Source: an uncultured Thermoanaerobacterales bacterium
Lineage (GTDB): Bacteria > Bacillota > Clostridia > Christensenellales > UBA1242
Length of the DNA stretch: 13,016 nt
Direction: 5' to 3'
Assembly (NCBI GenBank): GCA_900557695.1
Contig: USTP01000018.1
Coordinates: forward strand, 1 to 13,016
In this document: in pieces, positions 1 through 8,597 of the stretch
Numbering within the stretch: the stretch's first letter is position 1
How the letters are laid out: every line of letters begins with the position of its first letter
Notes under the pieces: model-generated
Database searches by the model: none
What the model saw: the letters and a program-made list of their open reading frames with translations, nothing else
Told to the model about the DNA's origin: nothing
Made by a program: the position numbers and the translations under genes

Positions 1-36
1 AGATCGTCGGCAGCGTCAGATGTGTATAAGAGACAG
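1..36 (+). other. Nextera/Tn5 sequencing adapter (artefact)
   Basis: Bases 4-17 read TCGTCGGCAGCGTC and 18-36 read AGATGTGTATAAGAGACAG. Together they are the standard Illumina Nextera read-1 adapter ending in the 19-bp Tn5 mosaic end. Bases 1-3 (AGA) fit the end of the i5 index seen at the other terminus. This is not genomic sequence. Natural sequence starts at 37. Confidence 0.98.
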
Positions 37-782
37 CCGTTATTGTCTATTGTGTAACTATCTTTATAAACCAAATCGCTAAGATTTACCATGCTATATC
101 CTTCAGCTTTTAAAAACGCTATAACTTGTGGCAAGGCTTCAACTATATTATCTGAGTTGTTGTGAAAGAGAATTATAGCGCCATTATGAACTCCTGCCTT
201 AACCCTTGCAAGAATTTGGTCTGCCGATAAACCTTTCCAGTCTAGCGAATCAACGCTCCACTGAATAGTTTGAAGTCCTAGATTGTCGGCAACAGTTAAT
301 AGCTGGTCGTTATAATCGCCATAAGGTGGTCTAAAAAATCTTACTTCTTTATTAGTTGCGCTAGTTATTAAGTTCATGCTCACGGTTAGTTCATCTTCTA
401 TTTGTGAGCTTGTTAGTTGGCTCATTTTTGGATGTGTGTTTGAGTGGGTTCCTATGTCTAGCCCAGCAGCATCTATCTCTTTAATTTTATCGGCATATTT
501 TTCGCTCCAGAAGCCTACTAGAAAAAATGTTCCACCAACCTCCTCGTTTGTTAGTATTTCCACTATTTTGCTAGTTTTATCTGCACCCCATGCTGCATCA
601 AAGGTAAGTGCCACTTTCTTTTCGTCTGTGTTAACACTATAGATAGGTACCTTTCTTATAGCATATCCAAAATAAACCGTTTCACAGTCTGTTGCAGATA
701 GCATAAATCCAAGCGTTACACAAACTAATAAAAGTGATATAAAAACCTTAACTGGTTTTATTGAAAAACATGAAATTCTCAT
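37..782 (-). CDS. Polysaccharide deacetylase (NodB fold, PdaB-like), C-terminus cut by contig end
   Basis: I translated this frame by hand; 248 codons are present with no stop before the adapter. Residues 1-30 have a basic start and a hydrophobic stretch, fitting a signal peptide or membrane anchor. The NodB domain runs from about residue 55 to 235. Motif 1 is TFDAAWG at 60-66, motif 2 is HSNTH at 113-117, motif 3 is RPPYG at 151-155, and the last motif is LFHNN at 205-209. Members of this family remove acetyl groups from N-acetylated sugars in peptidoglycan or other glycans outside the cell. The usual second Asp of motif 1 (TFDD) is Ala here, as in PdaB-type sporulation proteins. PdaB of B. 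subtilis is about 254 residues, so probably little is missing. The ATG at 782 lies about 14 bases after AGGAG, which is long; an in-frame TTG at 794 sits too close to that site. No clear promoter was found in 783-950. Confidence 0.88.
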
Positions 783-950
783 AAAGCGTAGCAACACTCC
801 TATTTTATATTATCTATATAAATTTCACTAAAAAATAACATACGAATGTTTGTAGATTGGTGCGATTATTGTAAATTTGTGTACTATTATTCTTTTAAGA
901 AATTTATGCAAACTTATTAAATGTTATTCGCTAAAGCAAATTATTATGAC

Positions 951-987
951 AAAATAAAAAAACCCTTCAAACTTAGTTAAAGGGTTT
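951..987 (-). terminator. Rho-independent terminator of the Ig-like membrane protein gene
   Basis: On the minus strand AAACCCTT (987-980) pairs with AAGGGTTT (967-960) across a 12-base loop, followed by a T-rich tract down to about 951. It begins 9 bases after the stop of the gene ending at 997. It separates that gene from the deacetylase gene downstream. Confidence 0.85.
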
Positions 988-996
988 ATTTTTATT

Positions 997-2625
997 TTAT
1001 AAGTTAATGTTTACAGTGGTTGTGAATTCTTGAGAATTGTAAGTATATGTAATTGTTATTGTTATAGAACCTGAAGCACTTGAAGGTAAAACAATTCCAG
1101 TTTCTGTTTTATCAAGCTCTATTTCTGAAATATAATAGTTTGCAAGAGAACTATCTAACTTTTTTATTCCAGTTTCAAGAGTTTGCCCAAGCAATAATAT
1201 ATTGTTAAAGTTTATTTCATTCTCGTTTGCAACATCATCCACATAAATAGTAGCTGATATACTTTGCATTGTTACTTCTGTTAATGAAATGTCAAGCCTT
1301 GCTTCTTCATTGTTTATAATAAAAACAACAAAAGTGTTATCACTATAACTATTTATGTTAAAATTGCTATCAATATTAGGGCTTGTTCTTAGAATCATAC
1401 TAGTGGTTGCCTGCACCTTGTTTGTAGACCCATCAGAATAAATTTCGGTTAGATAAACTCCTCGTAGGTCTAGCTCTTCGCCTACATATTGATAGGTTGT
1501 TGTTTGTGAAACTCTAATTTGATCTAGAACTATTGGTTCAGGTGGCCTATTTAGCACTAGATAGGTAATCACGCCCGCTACAACCATTAGAAACGCAAGC
1601 ACTGATGCTGCTATAATAAAAGGTTTTTTGGGTGGTTTAACCTTAAATCGCTTAACGCTTGTGTTAATCGTGAAGTCTAGGTTTTTCTTGTATTCCCCAT
1701 CCTCGCCATCATCGTTAGTTTCTTTTGCATAATATCTTTGCTTTAACTCTTCTAGCTTTCTTCTTCGTTCTTTTTCAGTAGCAATCTCTTCATCAGTCAT
1801 GCCCTCAAAGTTTTCTTCATCATCGTCTGCTTGGCCATATTCTGCGGCATTAAGTATTACGCCAATTTCTTCACTAGTTAAATCTTCAGACACGCTCTCC
1901 TCTGGTGGAGATGCACCGTCTTCATTATCGCTAGCTTTGCCTTTTTGTTTGTTTGCTAAATTATCTTCATTTTCGTTAACTTCGCCATCATTTTCTTCCG
2001 CTTTATCATTTTGCTTACTTTCAGTAGCAGTGTTTTGCTCTTCGAAAGGCTCACCCCTTTCAATTGCAATTTGCCTTTGCATTGCCTTAATCTCATCAGC
2101 AGAAAGCCTGCTAACATGAGAATTGTCTTTTATTTTTTGATCAACAATTGCTTTTTCTCTATAACTATACTCATCAGAATTTTCTTCTAAAGAGCCTTGC
2201 TCAACATCGCTACTATTTTGAACCTGTTCATTTTGGCTTATAATAGCATCATATTCAGGTAGATTATTTATATCTGTAGCGTTATATTCTTCCTCTTCAT
2301 AAGTTGTTTCTGGCACATAATTTATAGAAGTGGAATCTTTGTAAACAATATTGCTTGCGTTATCTTTTTTCTCTGTAGGCAAGCTGCTACTTGCCGACTT
2401 TTCAATAAATACTTTTGTTACTTTGGCATCGCTATTTGAAGTTTTTTGACCTGTTTTAGAAGGCTTCTTAAGCATGGCTTCACGCTTTTCTCGCTCTTTT
2501 TGCTTTCTTTTTAGGTCTTTCTTCGCCTCACGCTCAATTCTTGATGAAATTTTATCGCCAAAAGAACGGTCTGCATTTTTACCGCTTTCAGCAACAATTT
2601 TATCAAATTTAGTTTTTTTTGCCAA
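997..2625 (-). CDS. Single-pass membrane protein with acidic cytoplasmic region and extracellular Ig-like domain; function unknown
   Basis: 542 residues. I do not recognise a specific family for the whole protein. Residues 1-60 are very basic (KKTKFDK, then a Lys/Arg/Glu-rich helix). Residues about 105-315 are strongly acidic and probably disordered, with a short coiled-coil-like stretch near 280-300. The only membrane segment is at about 336-357, preceded by Lys-rich KRFKVKPPKK, so the N-terminus should be inside and the C-terminus outside. After the membrane, residues about 365-450 contain YVGEELDLRGV and YSDGS, the signature of bacterial Ig-like domains of the Big_3 type; a second beta-rich stretch follows to the end. 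The start is TTG at 2625, supported by AGGAG six bases upstream. The gene has its own promoter and terminator, so it is probably a single-gene unit although it follows the topoisomerase genes. A role in the cell envelope is likely but not shown. Confidence 0.85.
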   Translation of the reverse strand: MAKKTKFDKIVAESGKNADRSFGDKISSRIEREAKKDLKRKQKEREKREAMLKKPSKTGQKTSNSDAKVTKVFIEKSASSSLPTEKKDNASNIVYKDSTSINYVPETTYEEEEYNATDINNLPEYDAIISQNEQVQNSSDVEQGSLEENSDEYSYREKAIVDQKIKDNSHVSRLSADEIKAMQRQIAIERGEPFEEQNTATESKQNDKAEENDGEVNENEDNLANKQKGKASDNEDGASPPEESVSEDLTSEEIGVILNAAEYGQADDDEENFEGMTDEEIATEKERRRKLEELKQRYYAKETNDDGEDGEYKKNLDFTINTSVKRFKVKPPKKPFIIAASVLAFLMVVAGVITYLVLNRPPEPIVLDQIRVSQTTTYQYVGEELDLRGVYLTEIYSDGSTNKVQATTSMILRTSPNIDSNFNINSYSDNTFVVFIINNEEARLDISLTEVTMQSISATIYVDDVANENEINFNNILLLGQTLETGIKKLDSSLANYYISEIELDKTETGIVLPSSASGSITITITYTYNSQEFTTTVNINL

Positions 2626-2631
2626 AGTGTG

Positions 2632-2636
2632 CTCCT
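2632..2636 (-). promoter_or_regulatory. Ribosome binding site deciding a TTG start
   Basis: AGGAG on the minus strand, six bases before TTG at 2625. No ATG or GTG is as well placed, so this site fixes the unusual start codon. Confidence 0.8.
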
Positions 2637-2697
2637 ATAAATTAGTATACTCTTTTATTCCAATACTAAACATTAAGCTTACATATATTTCTCATCT

Positions 2698-2726
2698 AGT
2701 ATAACAAAATCAAAATGCAATAGCAA
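2698..2726 (-). promoter_or_regulatory. Sigma-A-type promoter for the Ig-like membrane protein
   Basis: On the minus strand the -35 is TTGCTA (2726-2721), the spacer 17 bases and the -10 TATACT (2703-2698), with an extended -10 TG one base upstream. The predicted transcript start is near 2691, about 65 bases before the TTG start. A 14-bp stretch around the -10 (2697-2710) is identical to the promoter of the topoisomerase operon at 7382-7395. Confidence 0.7.
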
Positions 2727-2757
2727 ACAAATATTATGCTTTTAAAACAAAACCAAA

Positions 2758-5382
2758 TTAAACAATTCTAAAGTATGCATTATTAAGTTTTGCTTTACCT
2801 ACCGACAGGCTCTTGCCCCTTGACGCCCTAGTGTCTTCATCTATGTTGCTAGCAGAAATATTTGCAAACTCTCCTGCAATATTTTCTGTTACGAGCTCGG
2901 TTTGAGGAGAATATTTCGAGGCAGAAAGAACTTGTGTTCCGCTAGATGCATCCCCTTTCAAATCAAAAATTTTAACGCCTTTTCTATATCTTGCCAAAAC
3001 ATCTATCTCATTAACATTAACTCGTTTTGCAAAGGCAGTGTTGGTTACTAAAAGGATACTATCGTCATTTGTTATTTGTCCTGCAAATACAACGCTATCA
3101 GTATCGCTTAAACTAATACCCTTAACCCCTGCCGAGATTCTTCCTTGGCTAGGTATATCATTCTTATTTGCGTTAAGCCCCATTCCCTCTTTTGTTACGA
3201 ATAAAATGGTTGTGTTTGGCTTATCTATTTCAATGTTAATAACGGCATCGCCCTCTTTTAACTTCACTGCTTGATAAGCGCTCTTAAGCAATTGATACTC
3301 AGTTAGTGGGCTCTTTTTAATCATGCCAAGTTTTGTAAAGAAAATTATTTCTTCATTAAGAAGATTGTCGGTGTTTTCTATAAAGAAAACAACTTTTTCA
3401 TCCGCTTTTGCAAGCGAATTTATCTTGTTTAAAGGAGTGCCCTTATCTCTAAACTTACTATCAGCAATGGCACCAAGGTCAATTTTATAAACATTGCCAA
3501 GATCTGTAAACGCCAAAACTGTTTTGTCTGAACTGGTAGCTAAACTTGCAGTAATTACCTCGTGCAAATTTGAGCGTTCATTCCAAACTTTAGAAGCCTG
3601 GGCATAGTGTCTAGCTGTCATGCATTTAACTGTTCCAAGAGCGGTTGATGCAACCACAACATTTTCAACTGGGCCCTTTGCCCCTGTTCCAACGCTAGTT
3701 TGAATAGTGTAGTCTTCTAGAGAACTAATTAGATCGGAGCGTCTATCGTCTTTAAACTTCTTCCTAATTTCTCCCATTTCTTCTTTAACAACTTGGAATT
3801 GAAGTTTTTTGCTGCCAAGAATTAAAGTTAACTCTGCAATTTTCTTTTCAAGTTCAAGAAGTTCTTGTTCAAGTTTAAACACTTCTAGGCTTGTTAGCCT
3901 TGCAAGCCTCATATCAAGAATTGCTTGTGCTTGCTTTTCTGTAAGCGTAAAGCGTTCGCGAAGCCTTTGCTTAGCAACGGTTACAGATTCACTTGTTTTG
4001 ATAATTCTAACAACTTCATCAATATTTCTAACTGCAATAATTAAGCCTTGTAAAATATGCTGACGGTCTTTAGCGGCATCAAGGTCAAACTTCGTTCTTT
4101 TATATATAACTTCTCTTTGGAAATTAACATAGTATGCAATAATATCTAAAAGCCCCATTTGTTGAGGTCTTCCGTCTGCAATTGCAACCATGTTTATTGC
4201 GTAGGAAACCTGAAGGTCGGTATATTTAAATAAGCAGTCAAGGATTTTCTTATAGTCGGCATCCTTTTTGATTTTTATAACAATTCTGAAACCCGATTTG
4301 TCCGACTCGTCTAATATTTCGCTTATGCCACCTAAAATATCTTTCTTTGATTCTCTAACCTCAAGTATTTTTTGCTGAAGCTTAGCCCTGTTAACCTGAT
4401 ATGGAATTTCTGTTATAACAATATTTTTCTTTTCCCCACTATCGCCCTCGATATGAATTTTAGACCTTATTGTTATTTTACCTTTACCAGTTTCATACGC
4501 CTGCTTTAATTCACTGCCCCCAATAACATATCCACCCGTTGGAAAATCTGGAGCTTTAATTACTTTCATCATTTCGTCAAGCGTTATATCTGGGTTATCT
4601 ATATAAGCAATCGCCCCGTTTATAGTTTCGGCAAGGTTATGAGGCGGAATGTTTGTAGAAAGCCCAACAGCTATACCGCTTGCACCATTAACAAGTATGT
4701 TTGGAAAACGGCTAGGAAGAAGCACTGGCTCTTGTAAAGAGTCGTCATAGTTATACATCCAAGGCACAGTGTTTTTCTCTAGGTCCCTTAACATTTCAAG
4801 GGCAAGAGGTGCCATTTTAACCTCGGTGTAACGCATAGCTGCAGCACTATCGCCATCTACCGAACCAAAGTTGCCATGGCCATCAACTAAAGGTGCCCTA
4901 AGGTTAAAGTCTTGAGCCAAACGAACCATTGCATCATAAACTGAAGTATCGCCATGAGGATGGTATTTACCAAGACAGTCACCAACAACTTTTGCCGATT
5001 TTCTATATTGCTTGTCTGGCGTTAAACCCTGCTCATACATGGTGTATAAAATACGCCTTTGAACTGGTTTTAATCCATCTTCAACCCTTGGCAAAGCCCT
5101 GTCTAGTATAACATGCTCAGAATATGGCAGCATAGACTCATGCATGATAACATCAAGATTCTTATTGATAACATTTTTACCAAGATTTGCCGAAACAAGA
5201 AGTTGCTCTTTAAGCTTTTTCCTGTTTTGCTTTTTTTCTTCTTCTGTAGCGCCAGTAACCATATCGTCAGAAACGCCATTGTCTATTAAGTCTTCAATGT
5301 CTATCTGAGAGATGTCATGAGGCAAGTTAACAGACTGCTCATCGGTTTTTTTCTCATTTTCGTTTTCAAATTCTTTATCCAT
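2758..5382 (-). CDS. gyrA/parC: Type IIA DNA topoisomerase subunit A (GyrA/ParC family, no GyrA box)
   Basis: 874 residues. This is the DNA-cutting and rejoining subunit of gyrase or topoisomerase IV. The breakage-reunion core runs from about residue 75 to 555. It shows RALPRVEDGLKP at 95-106, KYHPHGD at 139-145 and catalytic Tyr185 in AAMRYTE. Thr146 and Asp150 occupy the positions of E. coli GyrA Ser83 and Asp87, a quinolone-sensitive type pattern. A coiled-coil follows at about 500-545, then the C-terminal beta-pinwheel (about 573-874) with repeated strands such as LGTVKCM, LGNVYKI and LGMIKKS. The GyrA box (QRRGGKG type), expected near 592-606, is absent, which argues for topoisomerase IV or a gyrase that wraps DNA poorly. 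An acidic extension of about 60 residues precedes the core compared with E. coli GyrA. The start ATG has AAGGGA eight bases upstream. The gene lies 26 bases after subunit B, so the two are one operon. No clear terminator follows. Confidence 0.93.
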   Translation of the reverse strand: MDKEFENENEKKTDEQSVNLPHDISQIDIEDLIDNGVSDDMVTGATEEEKKQNRKKLKEQLLVSANLGKNVINKNLDVIMHESMLPYSEHVILDRALPRVEDGLKPVQRRILYTMYEQGLTPDKQYRKSAKVVGDCLGKYHPHGDTSVYDAMVRLAQDFNLRAPLVDGHGNFGSVDGDSAAAMRYTEVKMAPLALEMLRDLEKNTVPWMYNYDDSLQEPVLLPSRFPNILVNGASGIAVGLSTNIPPHNLAETINGAIAYIDNPDITLDEMMKVIKAPDFPTGGYVIGGSELKQAYETGKGKITIRSKIHIEGDSGEKKNIVITEIPYQVNRAKLQQKILEVRESKKDILGGISEILDESDKSGFRIVIKIKKDADYKKILDCLFKYTDLQVSYAINMVAIADGRPQQMGLLDIIAYYVNFQREVIYKRTKFDLDAAKDRQHILQGLIIAVRNIDEVVRIIKTSESVTVAKQRLRERFTLTEKQAQAILDMRLARLTSLEVFKLEQELLELEKKIAELTLILGSKKLQFQVVKEEMGEIRKKFKDDRRSDLISSLEDYTIQTSVGTGAKGPVENVVVASTALGTVKCMTARHYAQASKVWNERSNLHEVITASLATSSDKTVLAFTDLGNVYKIDLGAIADSKFRDKGTPLNKINSLAKADEKVVFFIENTDNLLNEEIIFFTKLGMIKKSPLTEYQLLKSAYQAVKLKEGDAVINIEIDKPNTTILFVTKEGMGLNANKNDIPSQGRISAGVKGISLSDTDSVVFAGQITNDDSILLVTNTAFAKRVNVNEIDVLARYRKGVKIFDLKGDASSGTQVLSASKYSPQTELVTENIAGEFANISASNIDEDTRASRGKSLSVGKAKLNNAYFRIV

Positions 5383-5408
5383 TACAATTTTCCCTTGAAC
5401 TTATAATT

Positions 5409-7349
5409 TTAATTATTATGTTTATTGAAATCTGCATTTTCAATAATGTATGCTTTTCTAGCCTCGATATTATCTCCCATTAAAACAGTTATCATTTTTT
5501 CTGCTTCTGCCGCATCATCAAGAGTTACTCTTACTAGCGTTCTATTAGCAGGGTCCATAGTTGTTGCCCACAATTGGTCAGGGTTCATTTCCCCCAAACC
5601 TTTATACCTTTGAATATCATAAGGCTTTCCACCAATCTTTTCTATTGCTTCAGGAAGCTCTGCGTCTGAATACACATATTCGCTTTTCCCACGCTTAGAA
5701 ACCTTGTAAAGCGGTGGCGTTCCTATATATAAATGGCCCTCACTTATAAGTTCTTTCATGTATCTATAGAAGAAAGTTATTAGAATTGCCCTAATATGAG
5801 CACCATCTTGATCGGCATCGGCTAGAATTATAACCTTATGATACTTAAGATTGTCTAGGTTAAGTTCTTCCCCAATACCTGTTCCAAGCGCAGAGATTAT
5901 GGTTCTAATCTCTTCATTTTGAAGAACTTGGTCTATTCTTTTCTTTTCAGCGTTTAGTGGCTTACCGCGAAGTGGCAGAATTGCTTGAAAGTGCCTATCT
6001 CTACCTTGCTTTGCGCTTCCACCCGCACTATCGCCCTCAACAATAAATAGTTCATTATTTACATAGTTTCTTCCTGTGCATGATGCAAGTTTACCAACAA
6101 GTGTTGAGTTTTCAATACTATTTTTTTGCCTTGCAATCTCCTTAGCTTTTCTAGAAGCTTCTCGAACCTTAGCGGCACCTAAGGCCTTGTCGATAATGCT
6201 AGTGAAAACCTTGTTTGTGCCACGCTGATTAAAATATCCGTTAAGCCCATCAACAGTTACGGTTTCAACGGCTGGCTTAGCCTCAGGATTTCCAAGTTTA
6301 GCTTTTGTTTGCCCCTCAAACTGAACGGTTTTCATTTTTATTGAAATAACCGCAGTTAAGCCCTCTCTAAAGTCTTCCCCCATAAGGTTTGAACTTTTGT
6401 CTTTTATCTTACCATTTTTCCTTGCAAGGTCGTTTAGAACTCTTGTTAAACCAGATTTAAAACCAACCTCGTGAGTTCCCCCTTCGGTTGTTGAAATGTT
6501 GTTAACAAACGAGAAAACGCTTTCAACATAACTATCTGTGTGCTGAATAGCTATTTCAACTTTAATACCGCCCTCTTCACCGTCAAACAGTATTGGGTCG
6601 TCATACAAAACATTTTTACCCTCGTTGATGTATTTAACAAAGTCTTTAAGCCCGCCGTCATACTTATATGACTTATAAACAGCCTTTTCTTCCCCCTCTC
6701 TTTGATCTACAAGGCAAATTTCTACACCCTTATTTAAAAAAGCCAGTTCCTTTAATCGCTTTGAAATTGTGTCAAAACTAAACTCAATTGTTTCAAAAAC
6801 AGAATCATCTGGCAAAAAGGTTACAATAGTGCCCGTTTGAACTGATTTACCAGTTTCAGTTAATGGTTTAACTACCTGCCCGCATTTAACCTTGCCGTCT
6901 TTCTTTATTGTTTCAAACATGATTTCATACTTTTTTCCATCACGATGAACCTCAACCTTGCACCATTTAGAAAGAGCATTAACAACAGACGCACCAACGC
7001 CATGAAGCCCACCAGAATAGGCATAGTTTTCATTATTAAACTTACCGCCAGCATGAAGTTCGGTGTAAACAACCTCAACGGCACTTTTCTTTAGAACGGG
7101 ATGCATATCTACAGGGATGCCTCTACCATTGTCTTCAACAGTCACTGAGCCATCTTGATTTAAAGTTACTATTATTCGGTTACAGAACTTGTTTGCAGCT
7201 TCGTCTATAGCATTATCTACAATTTCCCAAATAAGATGATGAAGCCCTTTAGGCCCCGTTGTTCCTATATACATACCAGGGCGAAGGCGAACAGCATCTA
7301 ACCCTTCAAGAACCTGTATGTCTTTTGCTTGATAAGAAGTTTTTGTCAT
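5409..7349 (-). CDS. gyrB/parE: Type IIA DNA topoisomerase subunit B (GyrB/ParE family), ATPase
   Basis: 646 residues, normal for the Gram-positive family. The N-terminal GHKL ATPase domain has WEIVDNAIDEA with Glu42, Asn46 and Asp49, then DNGRGIP at 73-79 and GGLHGVGAS at 113-121. The transducer domain holds the ATP-contacting QTKAKLGN at 347-354. The TOPRIM domain has EGDSAGG at 438-444, PLRGKPLN at 459-466 and DADQDG at 511-516 (metal-binding acids), and QRYKGLGEM follows at 580-588. All catalytic residues I can check are present. It powers strand passage by the A subunit encoded just downstream. The sequence alone does not settle gyrase versus topoisomerase IV: DADQDGAHI differs from the usual GyrB DADVDGAHI and, as I recall, resembles the second B-type subunit of Clostridia. 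The ATG at 7349 has AAGGA eight bases upstream, and a good promoter lies just before it. Confidence 0.95.
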   Translation of the reverse strand: MTKTSYQAKDIQVLEGLDAVRLRPGMYIGTTGPKGLHHLIWEIVDNAIDEAANKFCNRIIVTLNQDGSVTVEDNGRGIPVDMHPVLKKSAVEVVYTELHAGGKFNNENYAYSGGLHGVGASVVNALSKWCKVEVHRDGKKYEIMFETIKKDGKVKCGQVVKPLTETGKSVQTGTIVTFLPDDSVFETIEFSFDTISKRLKELAFLNKGVEICLVDQREGEEKAVYKSYKYDGGLKDFVKYINEGKNVLYDDPILFDGEEGGIKVEIAIQHTDSYVESVFSFVNNISTTEGGTHEVGFKSGLTRVLNDLARKNGKIKDKSSNLMGEDFREGLTAVISIKMKTVQFEGQTKAKLGNPEAKPAVETVTVDGLNGYFNQRGTNKVFTSIIDKALGAAKVREASRKAKEIARQKNSIENSTLVGKLASCTGRNYVNNELFIVEGDSAGGSAKQGRDRHFQAILPLRGKPLNAEKKRIDQVLQNEEIRTIISALGTGIGEELNLDNLKYHKVIILADADQDGAHIRAILITFFYRYMKELISEGHLYIGTPPLYKVSKRGKSEYVYSDAELPEAIEKIGGKPYDIQRYKGLGEMNPDQLWATTMDPANRTLVRVTLDDAAEAEKMITVLMGDNIEARKAYIIENADFNKHNN

Positions 7350-7382
7350 GATATATGTCCTTATTATGTTAATTTCTTATTT

Positions 7383-7412
7383 AGTATAACAAAATTATAC
7401 ATATTCTTGCAA
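7383..7412 (-). promoter_or_regulatory. Sigma-A-type promoter of the topoisomerase operon
   Basis: On the minus strand the -35 is TTGCAA (7412-7407), the spacer 18 bases and the -10 TATACT (7388-7383), with an extended -10 TG one base upstream. The leader to the ATG at 7349 would be about 27 bases. The surrounding 14 bp match the promoter at 2698-2726. Confidence 0.7.
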
Positions 7413-7535
7413 ATAAAATTAAGAAATTTTGCGGGTTTTGGCTAGTTTTAAGCTTAATTTTTATTACTTATTTAAGCCTAGTTTTGTTACATAAAAATAG
7501 TTAAAAAACATACACTAATATACAAGGAGAATACT

Positions 7536-8597
7536 ATGAAAATACTACTTACGGGTGGCGGAACCGCTGGGCATGTTGTGCCACACTTGGCTTTGTTAAA
7601 TGGCATTAGAAAAAATTATGATAAGATTATCTATATAGGAAGCAAAACCGGCATAGAAAAAGACATTATTGCAAAGCAAAATGATATTACATATTATCCT
7701 ATCACAACAACTAAATTTGTTAGAAACAAGCTTTTTGCAAATCTTTTAATTCCCTTTAAACTTATAGGCGGAGTTTATCAAGCAAAAAAGATTATAAAAA
7801 AAGAAAAGCCAAACATTGTATTTTCAAAGGGTGGATATGTTAGTTTGCCTGTTGTTTACGCAGCTAAAAGATTAAAGGTGCCAGTTGTTGCGCATGAAAG
7901 CGATTTATACATGGGGCTTGCAAACAAACTATCTTTAAAAAGTGCAACAGTTCTTTGCACAACCTTTGAGAAAACTGCTTCGCAAATAAAAAATAAAGGT
8001 GTTTACACTGGTTCTCCTATAAGAGAAGAACAGATTAAAAGCAAGGCTGAAGGGTTAAAACAACTTGGAATAAACACCACAAAACCTATTCTAGTTATAA
8101 CAGGTGGAAGCCTAGGCTCTAGGTTTATAAACAATAAAATACGCGAAGAGATTAAACCAATAACCGATAGGTTTTACTGTTTGCACCTAACGGGCAGAAA
8201 TAATATAGACCCTGCACTTTCAAATATAAAAGATTATAAACAGCTTGAATTTGTTTCAGACATGGGAAGCGTTTTGGCTTGTGCAGATGTTGTAGTTTCT
8301 CGTGCTGGGTCAAACACTATATTTGAGCTAGCCTTTTTTAAAAAACCAATGCTTCTTATTCCTCTCCCAAAAGGAAATTCTAGGGGTGACCAAGTAGATA
8401 ATGCCAATTATTTTAACCAAAAAGGCTACGCAAATTTTGTAACTGAAGATCAACTGGCCTCTTCGCCAATTTTACCATATATAATGCAAACATTTAATGA
8501 ATCAGCTCGCTTAAAACAAACACTAGAAAAAGCGAATATAAAGCCTGCAAATGATAAATTGCTAGAAATAATTTTAAAGTATAGCAAAAAAGAGTGA
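7536..8597 (+). CDS. murG: UDP-GlcNAc--lipid I N-acetylglucosaminyltransferase MurG
   Basis: 353 residues, the usual length. MurG adds GlcNAc from UDP-GlcNAc to lipid I to make lipid II at the inner face of the membrane, the last cytoplasmic step of peptidoglycan precursor synthesis. The N-terminal glycine-rich loop is GGGTAGH at 7-13. SKGGYVSLP is at 97-105, HESD at 120-123 and GLANK at 127-131. The C-terminal nucleotide-sugar domain has GGSLGS at 190-195, SRAGSNTIFELA at 255-266 with the donor-binding Glu, and RGDQVDNA at 283-290. HESD and GDQ in place of the E. coli HEQN and HQ are normal for clostridial MurG as I recall it. AAGGAG lies six bases before the ATG. The gene is not in a division/cell-wall cluster: it diverges from the topoisomerase operon and ends at a shared terminator. 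I saw no convincing -35/-10 pair in the 186-bp gap upstream. Confidence 0.95.
   Translation: MKILLTGGGTAGHVVPHLALLNGIRKNYDKIIYIGSKTGIEKDIIAKQNDITYYPITTTKFVRNKLFANLLIPFKLIGGVYQAKKIIKKEKPNIVFSKGGYVSLPVVYAAKRLKVPVVAHESDLYMGLANKLSLKSATVLCTTFEKTASQIKNKGVYTGSPIREEQIKSKAEGLKQLGINTTKPILVITGGSLGSRFINNKIREEIKPITDRFYCLHLTGRNNIDPALSNIKDYKQLEFVSDMGSVLACADVVVSRAGSNTIFELAFFKKPMLLIPLPKGNSRGDQVDNANYFNQKGYANFVTEDQLASSPILPYIMQTFNESARLKQTLEKANIKPANDKLLEIILKYSKKE

Noticed and set aside
376..642. 88-residue plus-strand reading frame
   Set aside because: Antisense to the deacetylase gene, whose conserved motifs are on the minus strand; no ribosome site or family resemblance.
783..950. Sporulation-type promoter (sigma-E or sigma-G) for the deacetylase
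   Set aside because: GAATAAT and GTATG boxes can be found, but no partner box at the right spacing is convincing in such AT-rich DNA.
1799..2119. 106-residue plus-strand reading frame rich in Ser and Phe
   Set aside because: Reverse of the acidic, low-complexity part of the Ig-like membrane protein; the Ser/Phe richness mirrors Glu/Asp/Lys codons.
2626..2757. Terminator after topoisomerase subunit A
   Set aside because: Only a 4-bp AGCA/TGCT stem without a proper T tract was found; transcription may read into the next gene or stop by another means.
7440..7485. Direct repeat GGCTAGTTTT / GCCTAGTTTT upstream of murG, possible operator or leader
   Set aside because: Imperfect, short and without a clear stem or promoter context; likely chance.
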